From positions 2,914,001 through 2,978,000 of the forward strand of contig CP085833.1 in assembly GCA_020809705.1 (NCBI GenBank): a DNA stretch of 64,000 nucleotides, read 5' to 3'. The DNA is from Calonectria ilicicola. Lineage: Eukaryota > Ascomycota > Sordariomycetes > Hypocreales > Nectriaceae. The translations under genes were made by a program, and so were the position numbers. Positions 39,091-52,427 of the stretch are shown in pieces (the first letter of the stretch is position 1; every line of letters starts with the position of its first letter). The notes under the pieces are model-generated. The model saw only the letters and a list, made by a program, of their open reading frames with translations, made no database searches and was not told the DNA's origin.

Positions 39091-42000
39091 CTCGTGGCCC
39101 TCCCCTTTGTGGAGTAAACTTCAGATGGTCGGCGAGCTGGTGCTGAACGGGAGCCAAGCCACGACCGAGATAGCCGGCGGCGGCCCCCAGCGAAGTCCGA
39201 GCAACACCAAGCCCCTCTTTGGTTGCCCTCTGAAATGTCTTGCACCTGTTCGGCTAAGCGCATCGGGCAAAGTGACATGACGATTGGCAAGGCCGGTCGT
39301 TTTTCTTCTTGGGATTTTGCCTGCTCCATTTTCCCATCCGCGTCGCCAAAACCCCACGACCAGGACGCCTGCATCAGTGACAGTGACCCTCAAGGGCGCA
39401 ATGCCTCCGTTGTGCGCCGGGGTCCCACTTGTTCTCTGGGGGCGGTCCACTCAATAATCTGGGGAAACACAATGGCGTCCATGATTGGCCATGCCGCACT
39501 GAGCAACCCAAAAATCCTTCAGCCTGCGTGGCCTGCGTGGCGAAGAAGAAAACTTTACACTCGATTAGTCCGATTTCCTCCAAGGTTGCAGCCAGTTGGC
39601 TGGAGGCGACCTGCGATGCGACGATGCCGCCGCGATATTTTTTTCCGTCTCTCTTTTTCCACTGATGGAAAACCCCTCCCCCTCTCGCTTGTCAATACCA
39701 TTGCTTGCCACGGATCCCTTGGCTAGACGCGGCTGTTGTCTGACAATGACAATACTCCGTTCCCCTATCTCTACACCCCCTCAGCGATGCCAATCTCTGA
39801 TTGTCATGGGCGTGGGGTTCGCTTCCTGGGTCTCTTGCAGCGGGCGTCTCTGCTTGCGCCGTCCCCAGCCGACACAAGCCACCACGCGGCAGAGGTATCC
39901 CCCCTGGACTACATGGATCTACCTATCGACGGCTGAACGGCCATGGTCGTTATCGAATACAGGCGAGACCGACAGGCACCAAACCAAGTACGGGGGGGCG
40001 AGGCGGCAAGCCCCTGGCCGTCCTTGCAAGCTTTGTTCCCCAGAGCGTCCAGCTGCAGCAGACAATCCCAAGCGAAAGGTGCCGCACAGACAATACGCGA
40101 GAGCCTCGAACTGTCCCAGGAAAGGACTTCGGCGTCCTGCTCTGCCTGCAGCTGCCATGTACCTTTTTCTGCACCTCCAACCGTGCCGCCAGGACGGGAC
40201 ACCCTTCCGGATTTCCAAATGCCTCTCAACTGCCCTCGAGATTGGTAGGAAGCGCGGCCGGCATCCTGCAGCGCATAAGTGGCCCAGGAGGCCGCTGTTG
40301 TATGGTCAAATAGGCCCGACGGCCGTTGTAATTGTGAGGAAATGCGGGGGAGCTTTGTGACTTGTCAGATCAGCTAGCATGGCCAGCAGCGTGGGCATGA
40401 TACGATGCTGCCAAACCCGGCAGGAATACGGACAGCTTGCGGCAGGAACAGTCCAGGCAGAAGAAAAAAAAAACTGCCCTTGCTTTGACACTAATTGTGG
40501 GCATTGTCCCGCCACTACAAACAAGCCACCCCGTAACTAGAAGCCTCTCGGTGAAGCGCTGGAGGTGAGGTTGTCCTACTCGTCCTACAAATGTGTAAGT
40601 GCATGTAGTCGGTCGTAAAGGGAAGAAGCCAAGGCAACACGGCCTGCCCATGTGCGGTGACACAAAGTGCAAATGGCATGGACAGCCCAGCACAGCCTGG
40701 GGCTTGAAAACAGAGCTCCATCTCCAGCCAACACCCCTCCCCTACCTTGCTCTCCGGCATGCAGCTATCTCAGATAGGCATTTTCATATTCCGTGCTGAC
40801 TCTGGGCACTGATGCCGATGATCCTTGGTGCGATCCTGCCCCTGAGCCAGGCCGAGTGTTGTAATAGCACACGGGCACGCAGTCGGAGGACGCATAGGCC
40901 ATGCTGTGCCCGAGGCTTTCGGGTTTTAGCTGCTGTAGTGGGATCAAGGTCAGGTCCAGAGCGGCTCAGCTCCACTGACAAATTGTTCAGCGTCGCAACG
41001 AGCACAGGGGTCTGGGATTTTGGTGTTATACTTTTTGCCTGCCGCTGTGGGAAAGCGAGCCATGGAACCCCCATCCTCCCCGTGGCTCCCGAACTGCGCT
41101 CACCTATCTCAGGGGGCATCCTTCGAGAGCGACCTTGCTTTATCGCGGGCGCCAAGGTGAGAAGCACAGCGCATTATCATCATCACAGAAAATTTTTACT
41201 TTTGTATCCGCTTTCTGCGAACTGAGCGGGAGGAGTGGATGCTGGTCCCTGATTATCTTGCAGTGACTCAGCGAATCCTCCGCCGATCGGGGGAGAAGCT
41301 CATCGACGAGATGCGAATTGTTCCCGAAGAAGAAGTATGACGATATCCAAAATCTCTTTCGGATTTTTAGCTCGTTCTTAGTGCTCCTGACTGTCGGTGC
41401 TGATGACGCCGTTCGGCTCTTGAGCCAATGAGCTGTTTATGCACTCGCCCGTGGGCGGCTTCGTCGGAACCCTGCGGTTGTTGATGACACAAGTCTGGGC
41501 CAGACTAACAAGTTTTTTGTCTTTTGTTTTTTTTCCTTGGTCGCGACATAAGGAGAATTAGATTCAAGCAGAGAAACCTCCACGGAGATTCGCCTAGGAA
41601 CGGAGTCCGTGAAACGGCGATCAATCCGTTAATCTAGCAGACAAAACTGGGGGTAGAGGGTATCAACACGATCCCGGGCCGACCGGATCATGGCGTCAGC
41701 GCTTCGCCCCGTTGCGTGAACCTAACTTTTACTGCTGTGAGAAATGGAAAAAAAAATTGGTGGGAACCACATGGGCAAAGTTAACCATTCAGCCATTTTG
41801 CCCAGAGCTGACGACTTGGCGTAGCTGACAATGATCTGATGAAAAATTTCCTGCTCATACGGCAATGCCCTACTTCGTAAGCCTGAGTGGACTGTCCAAG
41901 CCCCGCTACCCTGCCCAAAAAAAAAAAAAAAAAAAAACGTGCTTTCTGGGCGTCACACAACCCAATCTCGACATAACATCACCTCACGGGATCTTTGGTG

Positions 42001-45000
42001 TAACCTCCAACACCCAACTGAACAACCTACCTTAGACTAGCTCTGCCCTGTGGGAAGAAAAAAAAATGTCGTCACTCCAATCGGCCGATCCGTTTTTCGG
42101 GCTCCATCGGCCTCTATCGCGATCCATGTCTAAAGCCGAAATGAAGCTTGGCTTTCTGCTGGCGGCAACTCTTTTTAGAACGACAGGGTAGCCAAAGGTG
42201 AAAAAGGCCAAAGGGAAAAAATAGTAATCAGCCAAAGACGCTGCGAGCGAAGTTGGGGGGCGTGCCATTAAAATTTGCAAGCGCAAAGCCCCAGGCCCCA
42301 GAGCGCAGACGACGATGGCCAGAGAGAGGCTATTTGTCGATCATGCTGAATCGGGAACAGCGCTTTTCCATCATGGGACGAGTGCCATGGGCTAAACCCT
42401 GTCCAGGAGGCACTCTGGGGATATCTCTTGGCGTACCTTTCCTACTCGATAACGGCTGGCTCAATTGTTGGTTGGTGGCGGCCCCCCCCCTGGGGAGCAC
42501 AAGGGTATCACGAAGCCTCAGAGAAAAATTCTTGTTGGTCCTTGTGCAGGATCTTAGCTGTCAGATTATGTTGGCTGACTGGCGAATGAGGTGTTGAATC
42601 CCCCCATGGCCACTGCAAGCGCCCACACCACTGCAGTTCCAAACCAGGCTGTGAAAGATTTTTCCTTGTTCGAAAAGGGTTGGCTGATGGGTCTTATTGA
42701 CTGGCTGGCACCTCTGTCTCTGGCTTCCATCTTAGCTGGTTGGTTCCCTCCCGTCATCTCAGTCTTGTCGCCCGCTGACTTGCATGAGCCGTCCCTGCCG
42801 GCTGGTAATATTCATGGTTCGCAGTTGATCGGATGCAAGGTACCGCCACGAAATGAGGCCAAACTTGGAAGAGAATTTTTTCATCTCGCTCTCACTTCAG
42901 CAACTAACCGCCGAGTTGAATGACAGCTGGTAATGCTCCGCTAGCGCTTGTTGGTCTTTGTCTTTTGTCATCGATGACGGATGGTCTGCGGAGACGGCAT
43001 CGGACTCGATCGTTGTTCATATTGCTTTTTCCATCACATCTCCTTGTTTCTCGCCTACCCTGGGTTCATAAGTTGCTTTTGCGGCGTCTTTCACCCTCAT
43101 TTAGCGCTGGCGATGGGTAGTACTAAAATGGTAGCTTGGACTTGCTCAGCTAGCGCCTTCATGATTGCCTAACCCAGGCTTGAGCGGCGTTGTATGGCGC
43201 TCATTACGGCCTTTCTGGGCCTTTGTCCATTTTCACTTTAAACCGCCACCTTATTGCCTGTGCAGGCGTTATGGGAATAGGGGCTGTGGTTGGCCGCAAT
43301 ACGTGACTAGGTCTTAGTGTAGCCAAGGATGGTTTTTTTGGGCTTGGGAGGGTGAGGTGATCAATGAGCCCACCACCAACAGGCGACCAGGTGCCTGCGG
43401 AGTGCCCTGCATGATCGAGTCCAGGCCCTGGGTGCTGGACGCTGCCTCGAACTCTGCTCTTGGCTGGGTTGGGTAGTTTCGTTGCATGCGCCTCTCGATA
43501 AAGTTGCTTCAAGTTGTACTACGGTCGGCCAGTCCGGACAGGGACATGATGGGAAAAAAATTTCTGCATGGAGGGTACCCAGGGGCCCTATTCGCTGCCC
43601 GCTTAGATGCAGGAGTTCGTGATGCATTGGAAAGGGAAAAATCTTCCTTTAGACGCTGTGTCATCATCTCGTTTTGGAATTTCAAGCGGTTATAGCGGAC
43701 AGATCCAGTTGTAGAAGGTGACTGCTGAGATCAGCTCTGCCCACCACACCGAGATTATCTTTGGGGCAGTTCACGTGCCGACCAAGGATTAGCGTCACTA
43801 ATGCAGCCGATTACAACAGTACAGGTTCGTCAGATCGCCCAGGGACGTGCCCATGGTGTTTTCAGCTCCGGATCCTGACCATGAACTGCAAGATGGAAAT
43901 CGAGTGAAGCCGAAATCCATCGCAAAGACAGTAAGGGCCTGTAATCAAACCCAGCTGCAGCTCCTGAGTTAGACAGAGCCGGGGGAGGTATGGGTCTCTC
44001 AGTGGCCATAGCCTAGGGCTAGCCGACGAGGGAGCTTCCTGGCTCCCGCGTGGACAGTGCACCAGTTAGCGCTCAGCACCCCCCAGCTCGACTTCTGTTT
44101 TAGTTCGTGGCTTGAAAACCGTGGTGCCATCAGCCAACAAGATGGCCTTCTGGGCATGCCTTTCGTGCATTTCATGGTTCAGAACTGTTGAACCCGGCGC
44201 ATTGGTCAGAAGTGGTCTTGCAAATGAGACTTGGGCTTGGTCCAGACTCACCAACACGGCCACGCGCGGAAAGGTCAATGATGCTGATGTCTCGTCCGGA
44301 TACTGATCGTGCACCGTGCTCACCTCGGCCGAGCACTCCCCCCGAAGCTTAGCAATGGGATTGTTTCCTTTCTGGGGTTGTTGTCCGATGGGGCACGCTC
44401 TGCCATAATTGAGATACACATACAGTACGTATCTCAGAAATCTGGGTGACCTGATCAGTGAGCGTGGGGGGCCATCTTGCGCATTCGGTTGTCCACCCGA
44501 TAAGTCCTGGCTGATATTAGCCGATGTGCGTTATATCTCTCTGCCGGCTCGCTTGCGGGCGCACCCTCGTGTTGGGGGTCACGCAGGCTGTCAGACCTCA
44601 CATTTTCTTCCTCGTGGTGGATGACTTTGAGGCGTTGGAGTTTTGTATTCCCATGTCGGGTGGGGTTTACCACTGTTTCTGATGGAAGAAAGCCATGTTC
44701 TGATTATCCATGATAGTATTCGGTCTCATGGCAGACACCCTTGCCCCAGCCCCATACGGAATTCCTCACGCATACAGCTTCAGCCGTGTATCCTGTCTGT
44801 TGGAGTCTGAGATGGTGGATACCTGCTAAATACGCCGAGCTCTCGTCACCAAGATCGACCTGTCTGATGGGCGCATATGCTTGGAGGATGCGGATCTCTC
44901 CCAACTCTTATCTCAAGGTGCCCATCGTCGTGGAGTTTCACGATTGTTTCCCTTTATCAGAAGTCATTCGCTGCTACGGCGCGTGGGACCCCACTTGCAA

Positions 45001-48000
45001 CATTGATATTCGGCACCCATTCGTCGCTGGTGGCATGTAGCTCCCATGTTTCGGTGCTGGAGATGGATCAGGTGGTGAAACCTCAGCTAGATGCCCACAC
45101 AGCCAGCAAGCACTTGACTGAAGCTCCCGCCATATTATTGGCCGAATTTCGCATTAGTATCCATCGTTCGTCAATCCAACCCGCCCCTCCTCTCCAAGGC
45201 GAGGAGCGTGGTTTTGCTTTGCTGCCTCGACGGGTTGCGTTCCAGACGGTATAATTGGGATAGCTCGTGGTGACCCGAACACGCGGCCTCAGACATTTCT
45301 CATCGGGGAGACTACCGGAAAGACGAAATGTCTAGTTACATTGAGGCGTAAGATACGCCATGTGTGAGCATACGGGGCGCCTTGTAGGAACTGCGTTTCT
45401 TCTAGTATTGTGCATGTCTTACATTGTCAGGCGATGAGCCCGACTCCGTTTCTCATGTCGAGATGAACGGGCGAGTATGATGTAAGATGGCTAAGGCATA
45501 TACGGGGGCACGAGGCGCCTTGCCGCAACATCATGCAGCAGCATATCAATGTTCTCTGAGATACTATTTGGCCCCTGGCAGGGGCACCTAGAGGCTGACG
45601 GCATGGCTCGGGACGAAATGAAGGTTCTCAAGATGCCGACCAGATGACATGGCCTTGCCTGCCCAGACGGCACAATATCTACGGCCGACAAAAGATCGTA
45701 ATGTTACAACCCGGATTTCTGAAAGAGCGTAAAGGAGGTTGGCACTGGAGGTCAGGTGGCAATGTATTGGACCTCTCTGTCCTTGGCTGGTGGTGTGGAG
45801 GCGAAGGTCTTCATGATTAGCCTAGCGCTTCCTCCGCCCCCGCTTTGAAGCAGGCGTGGGCCAAAATAGACTAGGCCAAATGGTTAGCTTCTACAAGAAA
45901 CCACCACCACATGGTTCTCCTGTGGGTGTCGATTGCCGTCAAGGTCGTCGTGATAAGACAGACAACATACTGCTTTGGGCAGTGCACGGCACGGAATATT
46001 GGTGGGACTGGGGTAAGCTGCACGATTATTGTCCGGTGGAGCAGGGGATTGGAGCTATTGGTATTCGACCTGACACAGTTGTCGAAGTGGGATCTTTCGT
46101 CGAGGTCTTGATGCATGACAGCCAACTGAGCGTGAAGGTATGAAACCAAGCTCTCTATCAATGTGGCCGGCGTGGATTTCCTTGGCAGAAATGTCTCAAT
46201 CATACGACAGGTTCTAATCAGCTCGATGGTGGTGGATGGAGTCGAGACCGTTGGCATCTGGGGGGAACATTATGGTTTTGATATCATATCATGCCAAGCC
46301 ATGATTTGGACAGGGCGGATCCAACGTTGTTTCGTTCAGTGGGATCTGATGTCAAGGAAGCGGCAAAAAAAAAAAAAGGTTGATACTATAGATAAAAACC
46401 ATATTGCCTCATCCTGTGTCGAATGTAGATCGTGGTTGATCGATTCCCCTGTGGAAATGCTTCCTGTGGCGAGAAGGACTGTAGGGTGCTTACATTACAC
46501 TTGGCTTGGCCTTGTCTTGCCCAAGACCAAGAAAGTGGCATCCATCTGCTCGAGGAGGGTGTAACGGTTGCCACTAAGGGATGCGGACAATCTTAGATGC
46601 AATATTGTTTACGGTACATTGAACCTTTGGTTTGGGGTGCAGGAGGCGCATGACAAACCACCAATAAAGAGATGGATCTAGCGCAGCCGAAGGTCTAGAG
46701 AGGTGGTACTGCACCTCCATTCAGCACTAGACAGTTTGGCCTTATCCTTTCTTGGAGTCCCTTTCTCGGGCGGGCCCACACAGCCCCGGATTGTGTACCT
46801 GATGGAAACTATGCAATCCTGCTACGCGGTTGCGAAAATGGCGTCACTGCGACGTCTCTTGCTTCAGCCAGAATTCCACGCATGTTTGGGGGCGTTAAGC
46901 CGATGCGGAGGCTGATCAGTGACCAATGTACGCACAGCTGGAGAGCCGAGGGAGAAGCAAAGTGCCACTTTGAGACGTCGATTTTTTGGGGGGCATTGTG
47001 CACCTGTCGCTCCCATGATTTGGCTGGGTGCTGGATGTGCACAGTACACTTCGGAGGAGGCATAGGCCAACTGCGACGGCGGCTGTAGCCAGTCTGGCAG
47101 GGGGTTTGGGACCTGGAAACACCGGGTGAACCTTGCAGCTGAGCACGATGCAAAGCGAAGCGAAGCTGTGCCGTGCCTGTGTCTGTGCCTTCTCCCCATC
47201 CCTCTCTCGTATCCTGGGGCAGACCTCGATCTAGATCCATGAGTCTTACACCTCGGATCTTTGAGTCTTGCCAGCTCCGTTTCGCAATGCACCGGGATGT
47301 GCGAGTTTGTAAGACAGACAGGTTTCCATGCTCAGGCTGGGCAGTGAACACAGATGACGGTAGGTCTGTCACTGTAGTGGACACTTGCGTGCTCGTAGGT
47401 GGAGACACAGGAGTGGGGCCTCGAAAAGCCAAGGACAAAGGGTGGACCTGGACAGGGAGAAGGCCTGTCTGGTTGGGGGTGGTTGTTTAGGGAGCTTGCC
47501 ACCATGCCACAAAGGGCCTAGACCGTCAACCAAGACACACTAGCACGAATGCGGAAGCATGGTTGGAGTGTGCGGCCGCTTCTGTCCTCCTGAGTTTTCT
47601 GCCTCAGGCCGCAGATCCATGGGGGCATGGTCATGGTGCCCTCCAGCAAGGACGAGCCAAGAGCGAGCAGTCCGACACAGTCGCAGCTAGCGTTCTGGAG
47701 ATCTACTTTAGCCAGCACACCAGATTTAGAGCGGATTGCACTACCAGCTGGTGAATGCTCACGAAGCTCCTGGCCGGGCCCCTAGTCAAGAGAAGAGGTC
47801 ACGCCTGCCGAAGAATGGAAGCAGCACGACCTGACGAGAGAAATAAAAAATACCAGTGGGCACAAGAGCAGGCCACTCGCGGACGAGGCTCACACCACGG
47901 AGCGTGGGAAACGTGGGAGGCATAGAGGGGAAAAAAGCCAGATACACACCCTTTGTGCAGCGCTGTGCAGGACGTTTCGGTGCAGTGCGGACGCTGCCGT

Positions 48001-48880
48001 GCAGAATGCATGGGCGAGGAGGCAACGGAGGCAAACATCTGCCCACCACCGATGTCGCTGTGGTGTTCATCAGCCCAGGCCCCAGCCAAAATCTCGGCTG
48101 ATGGCTTCGCGGTGGAATCCGGGACCCTCTGTGGCCCAGAGGACCATCAAGGGCCCTCAAATCAGCATGAGGTGACTCAGACGAATACTCTCGTTTCGCT
48201 AGAATCATGACCACGGCGAGCGTGAGTGCTAGAGCTGAAAATTTTTTCTTTCCTTTCTTCTTCATCTCGTTTCCGATCAGTTGAGTTTGTGCCAGGTCAG
48301 CCCGCTGTGCCATGCCGCCTGGAGCGCCAGTTTGGAGAAACCAGTCACACGCCAGTGGTCTGGTGTCTTGGGTCGCCTCGCTGGGCTTCCCACTCACTGT
48401 CTTGTGTGCTGTGTATGGGTCGCCATCCTCTCAGCGCCCAGAACCAGCGCTCTTGCAACTCACACGCCTTTCAGCACGCCTTTGACGCCTTGTAGCATCC
48501 GTACACACCTGGCCCCATGCCGCCCATGCCTTGGTAGACACCCTCCTCCAATTCCCCACCCCCTAGATGCCTGAGACACCCAGGCGTGCGCTCCCCACAC
48601 CCCCCTCTCATTCTGCTCACGCACCCAGGCAGGCCAAAGGGAAGGCGTGGACTGCTTGGAAAATGGTACGTACCCTAGGTTTTGCACCTTGGGCAAATCC
48701 TTGCTGGCGCTAGCATCTGCTGCAGGGCATGAGTGGGGCTCTCTCTACCCATCCTTGCCGCCCTCACCCTGTCCGTCTCAAGAGCTACGCTTCTTCAGGC
48801 GGGCGTGGGCGACCCGTGGTATCCTCCTCCACATTTTATTAGGCAATGTACAAGGAGCGCATGGGTGTCCAGCGACTAAT
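42001..48880. other. Gene-free tract, second half of the 13.7-kb desert
   Basis: The sequence is of about 50% GC with frequent homopolymer runs (for example about 46364-46376 A-run) and many short overlapping frames. The best-looking frame (ATG at 42606, hydrophobic middle) has no codon bias and no recognisable domain. I see no tRNA, no terminal inverted repeats and no reverse-transcriptase or transposase motifs. Some of it may be regulatory DNA or non-coding transcript of the downstream Ecl1-family gene. Confidence 0.45.
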
Positions 48881-49267
48881 GATCCATCCTCCAGGCTGTG
48901 CCCGGTGAGTGAGCAGAATATACATATTCCCTCCTCTGCCCTCGATCTTCAACCTTCTCCTCTCCACCATCACCACATCGACTCTCCCTTTTCTCTCTAA
49001 TTGCCTCTTTCTCTCTCTGAGCCGCTCGTCTGTCTAGATACACTTTAGCCTGACGCTTTCAGCTCTGCCTTACTCTTGTAATCTTTCCACTTCTCGTCCC
49101 CCACCTCTGTCTACTTCCACTTGACACCGAGACCAACAATCCTCCTTCGTCAGACGGTTTTGCTTGACCACTGCTTCTGGCATCATCTGGGTTCTTGATC
49201 TTATAAAGGCGTCAGCCCACTCTCGTCTTTGCACACACGACTCTTTCCTTCACAACCAACCGCCACA
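48881..49267 (+). promoter_or_regulatory. CT-rich promoter/leader of the Ecl1-family gene with TATA-like box
   Basis: A pyrimidine-rich stretch on the coding strand (about 48930-49150, CTCTCC/TTCTCTCT blocks) precedes the gene. A TATAAAG lies at about 49202-49208, some 60 bp before the start codon. The CT tract upstream of the TATA suggests either a transcription start within the CT tract with a long leader, or a second, close start driven by the TATA. The two cannot be separated from sequence. Confidence 0.4.
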
Positions 49268-49708
49268 ATGGACTTCGACTGGGCTCACTCCTTCTGCCTC
49301 GCTTGTGACAAGCAGGTTCACTCTTCCACCGACGCCTACTGCTCCGAATCGTGCAGACTGGCCGACTTCGAGAAGACCTCGACTCCAAGCTCCCAGGCTA
49401 GCTCTCCTGGATTTGCTCCTCCTTCTTACCCATGGTCGACCAAATCTGCCAACTCAGGCTTCAACCTCACTCCCGCCTACGACTTCACCAATGCTCGACC
49501 CTACGGCAGCGCCTCTGCATCGACCTACAAGTCCACCGCCGATCAGACCTCCAATCGAGCCTTGACCCCTTCTAGCTCTCACAGCAGCCTCTGCTCCATT
49601 CAGAGCACCTCGACATCCGGCGAACTCTCAGACAAGACCAGGCAAGAACTTCGAGCCTACGCCGTCTCCTTCGAGCAAGTCAGAATGCAACGACGACGCT
49701 CCTATTAA
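49268..49708 (+). CDS. Ecl1-family zinc-binding life-span/stress regulator
   Basis: A single exon of 147 codons gives 146 residues; the start has a good context (CCACAATGGA). The N-terminus carries the family's compact Cys motif: Cys10-X2-Cys13 and Cys25-X3-Cys29 (FCLACDK, then YCSESCR). It is followed by a long Ser/Thr/Pro-rich disordered region and a short basic end (VRMQRRRSY). Fission yeast Ecl1-Ecl3 and related fungal proteins are small proteins with this Cys arrangement. When overexpressed they extend chronological life span, and they respond to zinc, sulphur or amino-acid starvation. No DNA-binding domain is visible, so a direct transcription role is not supported. The gene is exceptional in this window for its isolation: 13.7 kb to the previous gene and 8.9 kb to the next coding remnant. 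The family assignment rests on the Cys spacing and size. Confidence 0.8.
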   Translation: MDFDWAHSFCLACDKQVHSSTDAYCSESCRLADFEKTSTPSSQASSPGFAPPSYPWSTKSANSGFNLTPAYDFTNARPYGSASASTYKSTADQTSNRALTPSSSHSSLCSIQSTSTSGELSDKTRQELRAYAVSFEQVRMQRRRSY

Positions 49709-51283
49709 GCGACAAGTACAGTCTGATCAAACAAAAACCAAAAAAAAAAACCCGAACTGATTTCAACACCATCACCAATCAACATTTATATACCCCGGGT
49801 CACCACCCGACCAACTACGCTACTCAATTCGATATCATAAACACACCACACACACGTTTCACATGCCACCAACACAATTTCCTTTTTTTCTTGAATTTTC
49901 TTTTTTCTTGTACCAAGAAGGGCATTACAATGGAGCACTGCATACCAAAAAAAGTTTGTTTTTCTATTTTCATCACGACTTTACTATCTCGATCAACCCA
50001 TTGAGATTATCGGGGGGCTCTCCGCCACGCGATAGGTTGAAGGGATACGGGGGCCATCATGGGCATCTTGTACCAAATACAGGCTGGAGTTGACATCGCA
50101 TGTTGTTTCAGAGCATGGATTACGGGAGCAACTGGAGCTATGGGGGGAAATATCATGATATCTGGGATACGACATCGTCAGGAACCCGCTGGGGGCGGCA
50201 TGGATGCACACGTTTTTGGGATACTTGACAGAGTATTGGCGCACAGGACGGCCAGGCAAGGTAGCCGGTCATTATTTTTATTGGGATCAGGACGTCTTGG
50301 GAGGGGGCTGCTCACTGCTTTGGGGCCATCATCTAGGGATGACAGGCCGTACCGACAGGAACCACGGAAGACTGCATAGCATAGCACAGCATTAGCATAG
50401 CATACTATAGGCAAAAGACCTTTTCACCTCTTGAGACGAACTAAACTGCTCCCTCTCTCCTACTTGTCAAGTGTCTCGCACGTGCCCACTTAGGCTCCAT
50501 GTAACCCCAGACCAAGGAGGGATGACTCCTTTCCGGCCCTTTGCTGTAGTTGGTTGCAATTTTTTTTTCTTCTGATTTTTTTTAATTATCTCTACGTTTT
50601 TTTTAGAAGCAGTCACGGCACTTGGCCATGGTTCTCTCGAGGGATTGCCCCCGCCGGAATCGGATGGGCTCCCACGTCAGACTGCGACGGCACCTAGCCG
50701 TTGTGGCTCCACATGCCTCCCCATAAACTGTGCACTGAGGAGACGTGCTAGAAGAGCGGCTTGAAACTTAGTTTCGCAATCGGCGCCGTGATGAGGTAAA
50801 CAAATTGGCAGTCTTGTTTTTTGCACTAAATTAACAAGGGAAAAAATCTAGACGTGTCATGCTCCAGTTCATGCTTCCACCTCATCCGTAATTGTGTGCT
50901 AATGCGAACCACAGCCACCGTAGACCCCCTTCCCCCTTCCCCCTCGTCTTGGCCCTTCTTGTTCGCTTCGTTCCGGTGTCTGTCCCGGGCCACATGACTA
51001 CTGAACGGCAGATGGCCCTTGGACGTTGCACCACCGCCCGCGGGCAATGGGCCCACGACAATTACCGCAGACATGCCATGATACCACCCCAAATGCCAGA
51101 GAACGATGGAAGATGGCCGTTTCTCCCCCCCACCTGTCCCTTGTCCCTGGGAAACCCGGCCGGCAGTGCATGCTACCTGGCCCCCGGACCCTTTCTTAGG
51201 GCCACGGGTTTGCAATTCCCCCCATCAATGCAAATGTGCTATCTGTCTATCATATCATCAACATCATCATATCATCCCGCTCC

Positions 51284-51325
51284 CCAGTCCCAGTCCCAGT
51301 CCCCGTCCTAGTCCCCGTTCCCCAG
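51284..51325. repeat. CCCAGT/CCCCGT hexamer cluster
   Basis: Several CCCAGT units are followed by CCCCGTCCTAGT-type variants. This is a short C-rich imperfect repeat in non-coding DNA. Confidence 0.75.
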
Positions 51326-51899
51326 TGCCCAGAATTGGAAGGCGCGCATGGGATTTTCTGGGGCCGCAGAGTAGCGCATCATGTTTCCCCATCGACCGCC
51401 GTATCTAAGTTGATTTGCATTGATTTGCATAAGCAGAATTGCCCCCCTGGGAGCGCATTCGCTCTGCTCTGTCAGATGGCGAATACCACCTGGACGCAAC
51501 GCGCAAACGCGCATCGCGACTGGCCTGCGCCCAGTCAATCATAACGTCATGCTTTGGCGGGTCCTTGGTCTCCCAATCTGCCAACGCATCTTTATTTTGG
51601 AGATCAGCGTCTCCGTGCTGTGTGGTCTGGCAAATGTGGGCTAAAAGCTCTGGTCCCGACGAACCACAAAGCCACTGGGCGGGTTCCGAAACACAATGAC
51701 ACTTTGATACGGGAAAAATTTTTCGTGGGCTATGCTACGCTTTGATGGAGACCATGACGATGGTTGGGCACCACGGCTTGTTGCCTCTGGTGCTGCTTTC
51801 TTTTGCAACGCTGCCGTGTAAGCGACCAGTGTCCTCAGTCGATGAAGCCCTGTGGCGACCAGTCGCTAAGCTAGCTTGCCCTTAGGTCGGCTGAGAACG

Positions 51900-52427
51900 A
51901 TGTCATCGTCGGCGGCGCCCGTCAACTCGGAGAAAAAAAAGAACACCAACCCTAACAGTCCCGACCTTATTCCTGATCTGGGGGCCGCTAGGTACGCTCT
52001 AGAGGGCCTACAGTACGATGCGCGTTTCGGCAAATCCCAGAGCTTGCTTAGTAGGAGCTTCAGTGGGCTGTTTCAGCGGGAGGGGACCGGGGAACCGACC
52101 GAATATCTGCCCACGGGATTGACGGAGGAGCGAGATCGAGATTGTTCCTTGTGCCTTCGAATCCCAGGGCTCTATCCTCGCCCCGTCCATAGGCGACAGT
52201 ACCGGTCGGGATCGCCAGGACCCGGGTGTTGCGAGCATGGACAAGGGCGGCAGAGAGACTCCCGCTCTGCATCGATCTCTTTGCCGTATGTCTTGGGCAG
52301 CCATCGAACAGAGATTTTCATCCTGCGTGGGACCAATGACGACCTTGATCGATCAGAGAGAGTAGCGCCTTCTCGGTCAATAATGCAAGTTGAGCCTTCA
52401 CAGCCATGTTCCGATTCCCATGACTGA
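51900..52427 (+). CDS. Doubtful ORF, 175 residues, no recognised domain
   Basis: The frame starts at ATG 51900 and runs 176 codons through otherwise gene-free DNA. The N-terminal part (MSSSAAPVNSEKKKNTNPNS..., then YALEGLQYDARFGKSQSLLS) has an ordinary protein-like composition. The second half is Arg/Ser/Pro-rich and less convincing. There is no signal peptide, membrane segment or known motif. No introns are needed, but no CT-rich leader or TATA-like box is evident either. It is listed only because it is one of the longest uninterrupted frames in the tract. A chance ORF is the more likely explanation. Confidence 0.15.
   Translation: MSSSAAPVNSEKKKNTNPNSPDLIPDLGAARYALEGLQYDARFGKSQSLLSRSFSGLFQREGTGEPTEYLPTGLTEERDRDCSLCLRIPGLYPRPVHRRQYRSGSPGPGCCEHGQGRQRDSRSASISLPYVLGSHRTEIFILRGTNDDLDRSERVAPSRSIMQVEPSQPCSDSHD

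Larger units (their letters stand above)
35585..42000. other. Gene-free tract, first half of a 13.7-kb desert
   Basis: The reductase 3' UTR leads into an AT-rich section (35.7-36.2 kb), followed by GC-richer sequence. It holds a pentanucleotide repeat (36251-36275), a 9-bp repeat near 36911-36935 and a degenerate 10/11-bp minisatellite at 39025-39090. A C-rich stretch lies at 37040-37180 and a run of 21 A at 41917-41937. Overlapping frames of up to 254 codons occur around 39.6-40.4 kb in several frames at once, with basic, Arg/Pro/Ser/Cys-rich translations typical of chance ORFs in GC-rich DNA. I found no gene. Confidence 0.5.

Noticed and set aside
38501..39157. 218-codon minus-strand frame
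   Set aside because: Its repeated Trp-Leu-Pro segment comes from the minisatellite at 39025-39090, and the rest is Pro/Arg/Ser-rich without motifs.
39596..40360. 254-codon plus-strand frame with others of about 100-170 codons overlapping in other phases
   Set aside because: Several phases are open at once, which reflects few stop codons in this DNA; translations are Arg/Pro/Cys-rich with no domain.
42606..42923. Short frame with a hydrophobic middle
   Set aside because: No codon bias, no family resemblance and no promoter-like leader.
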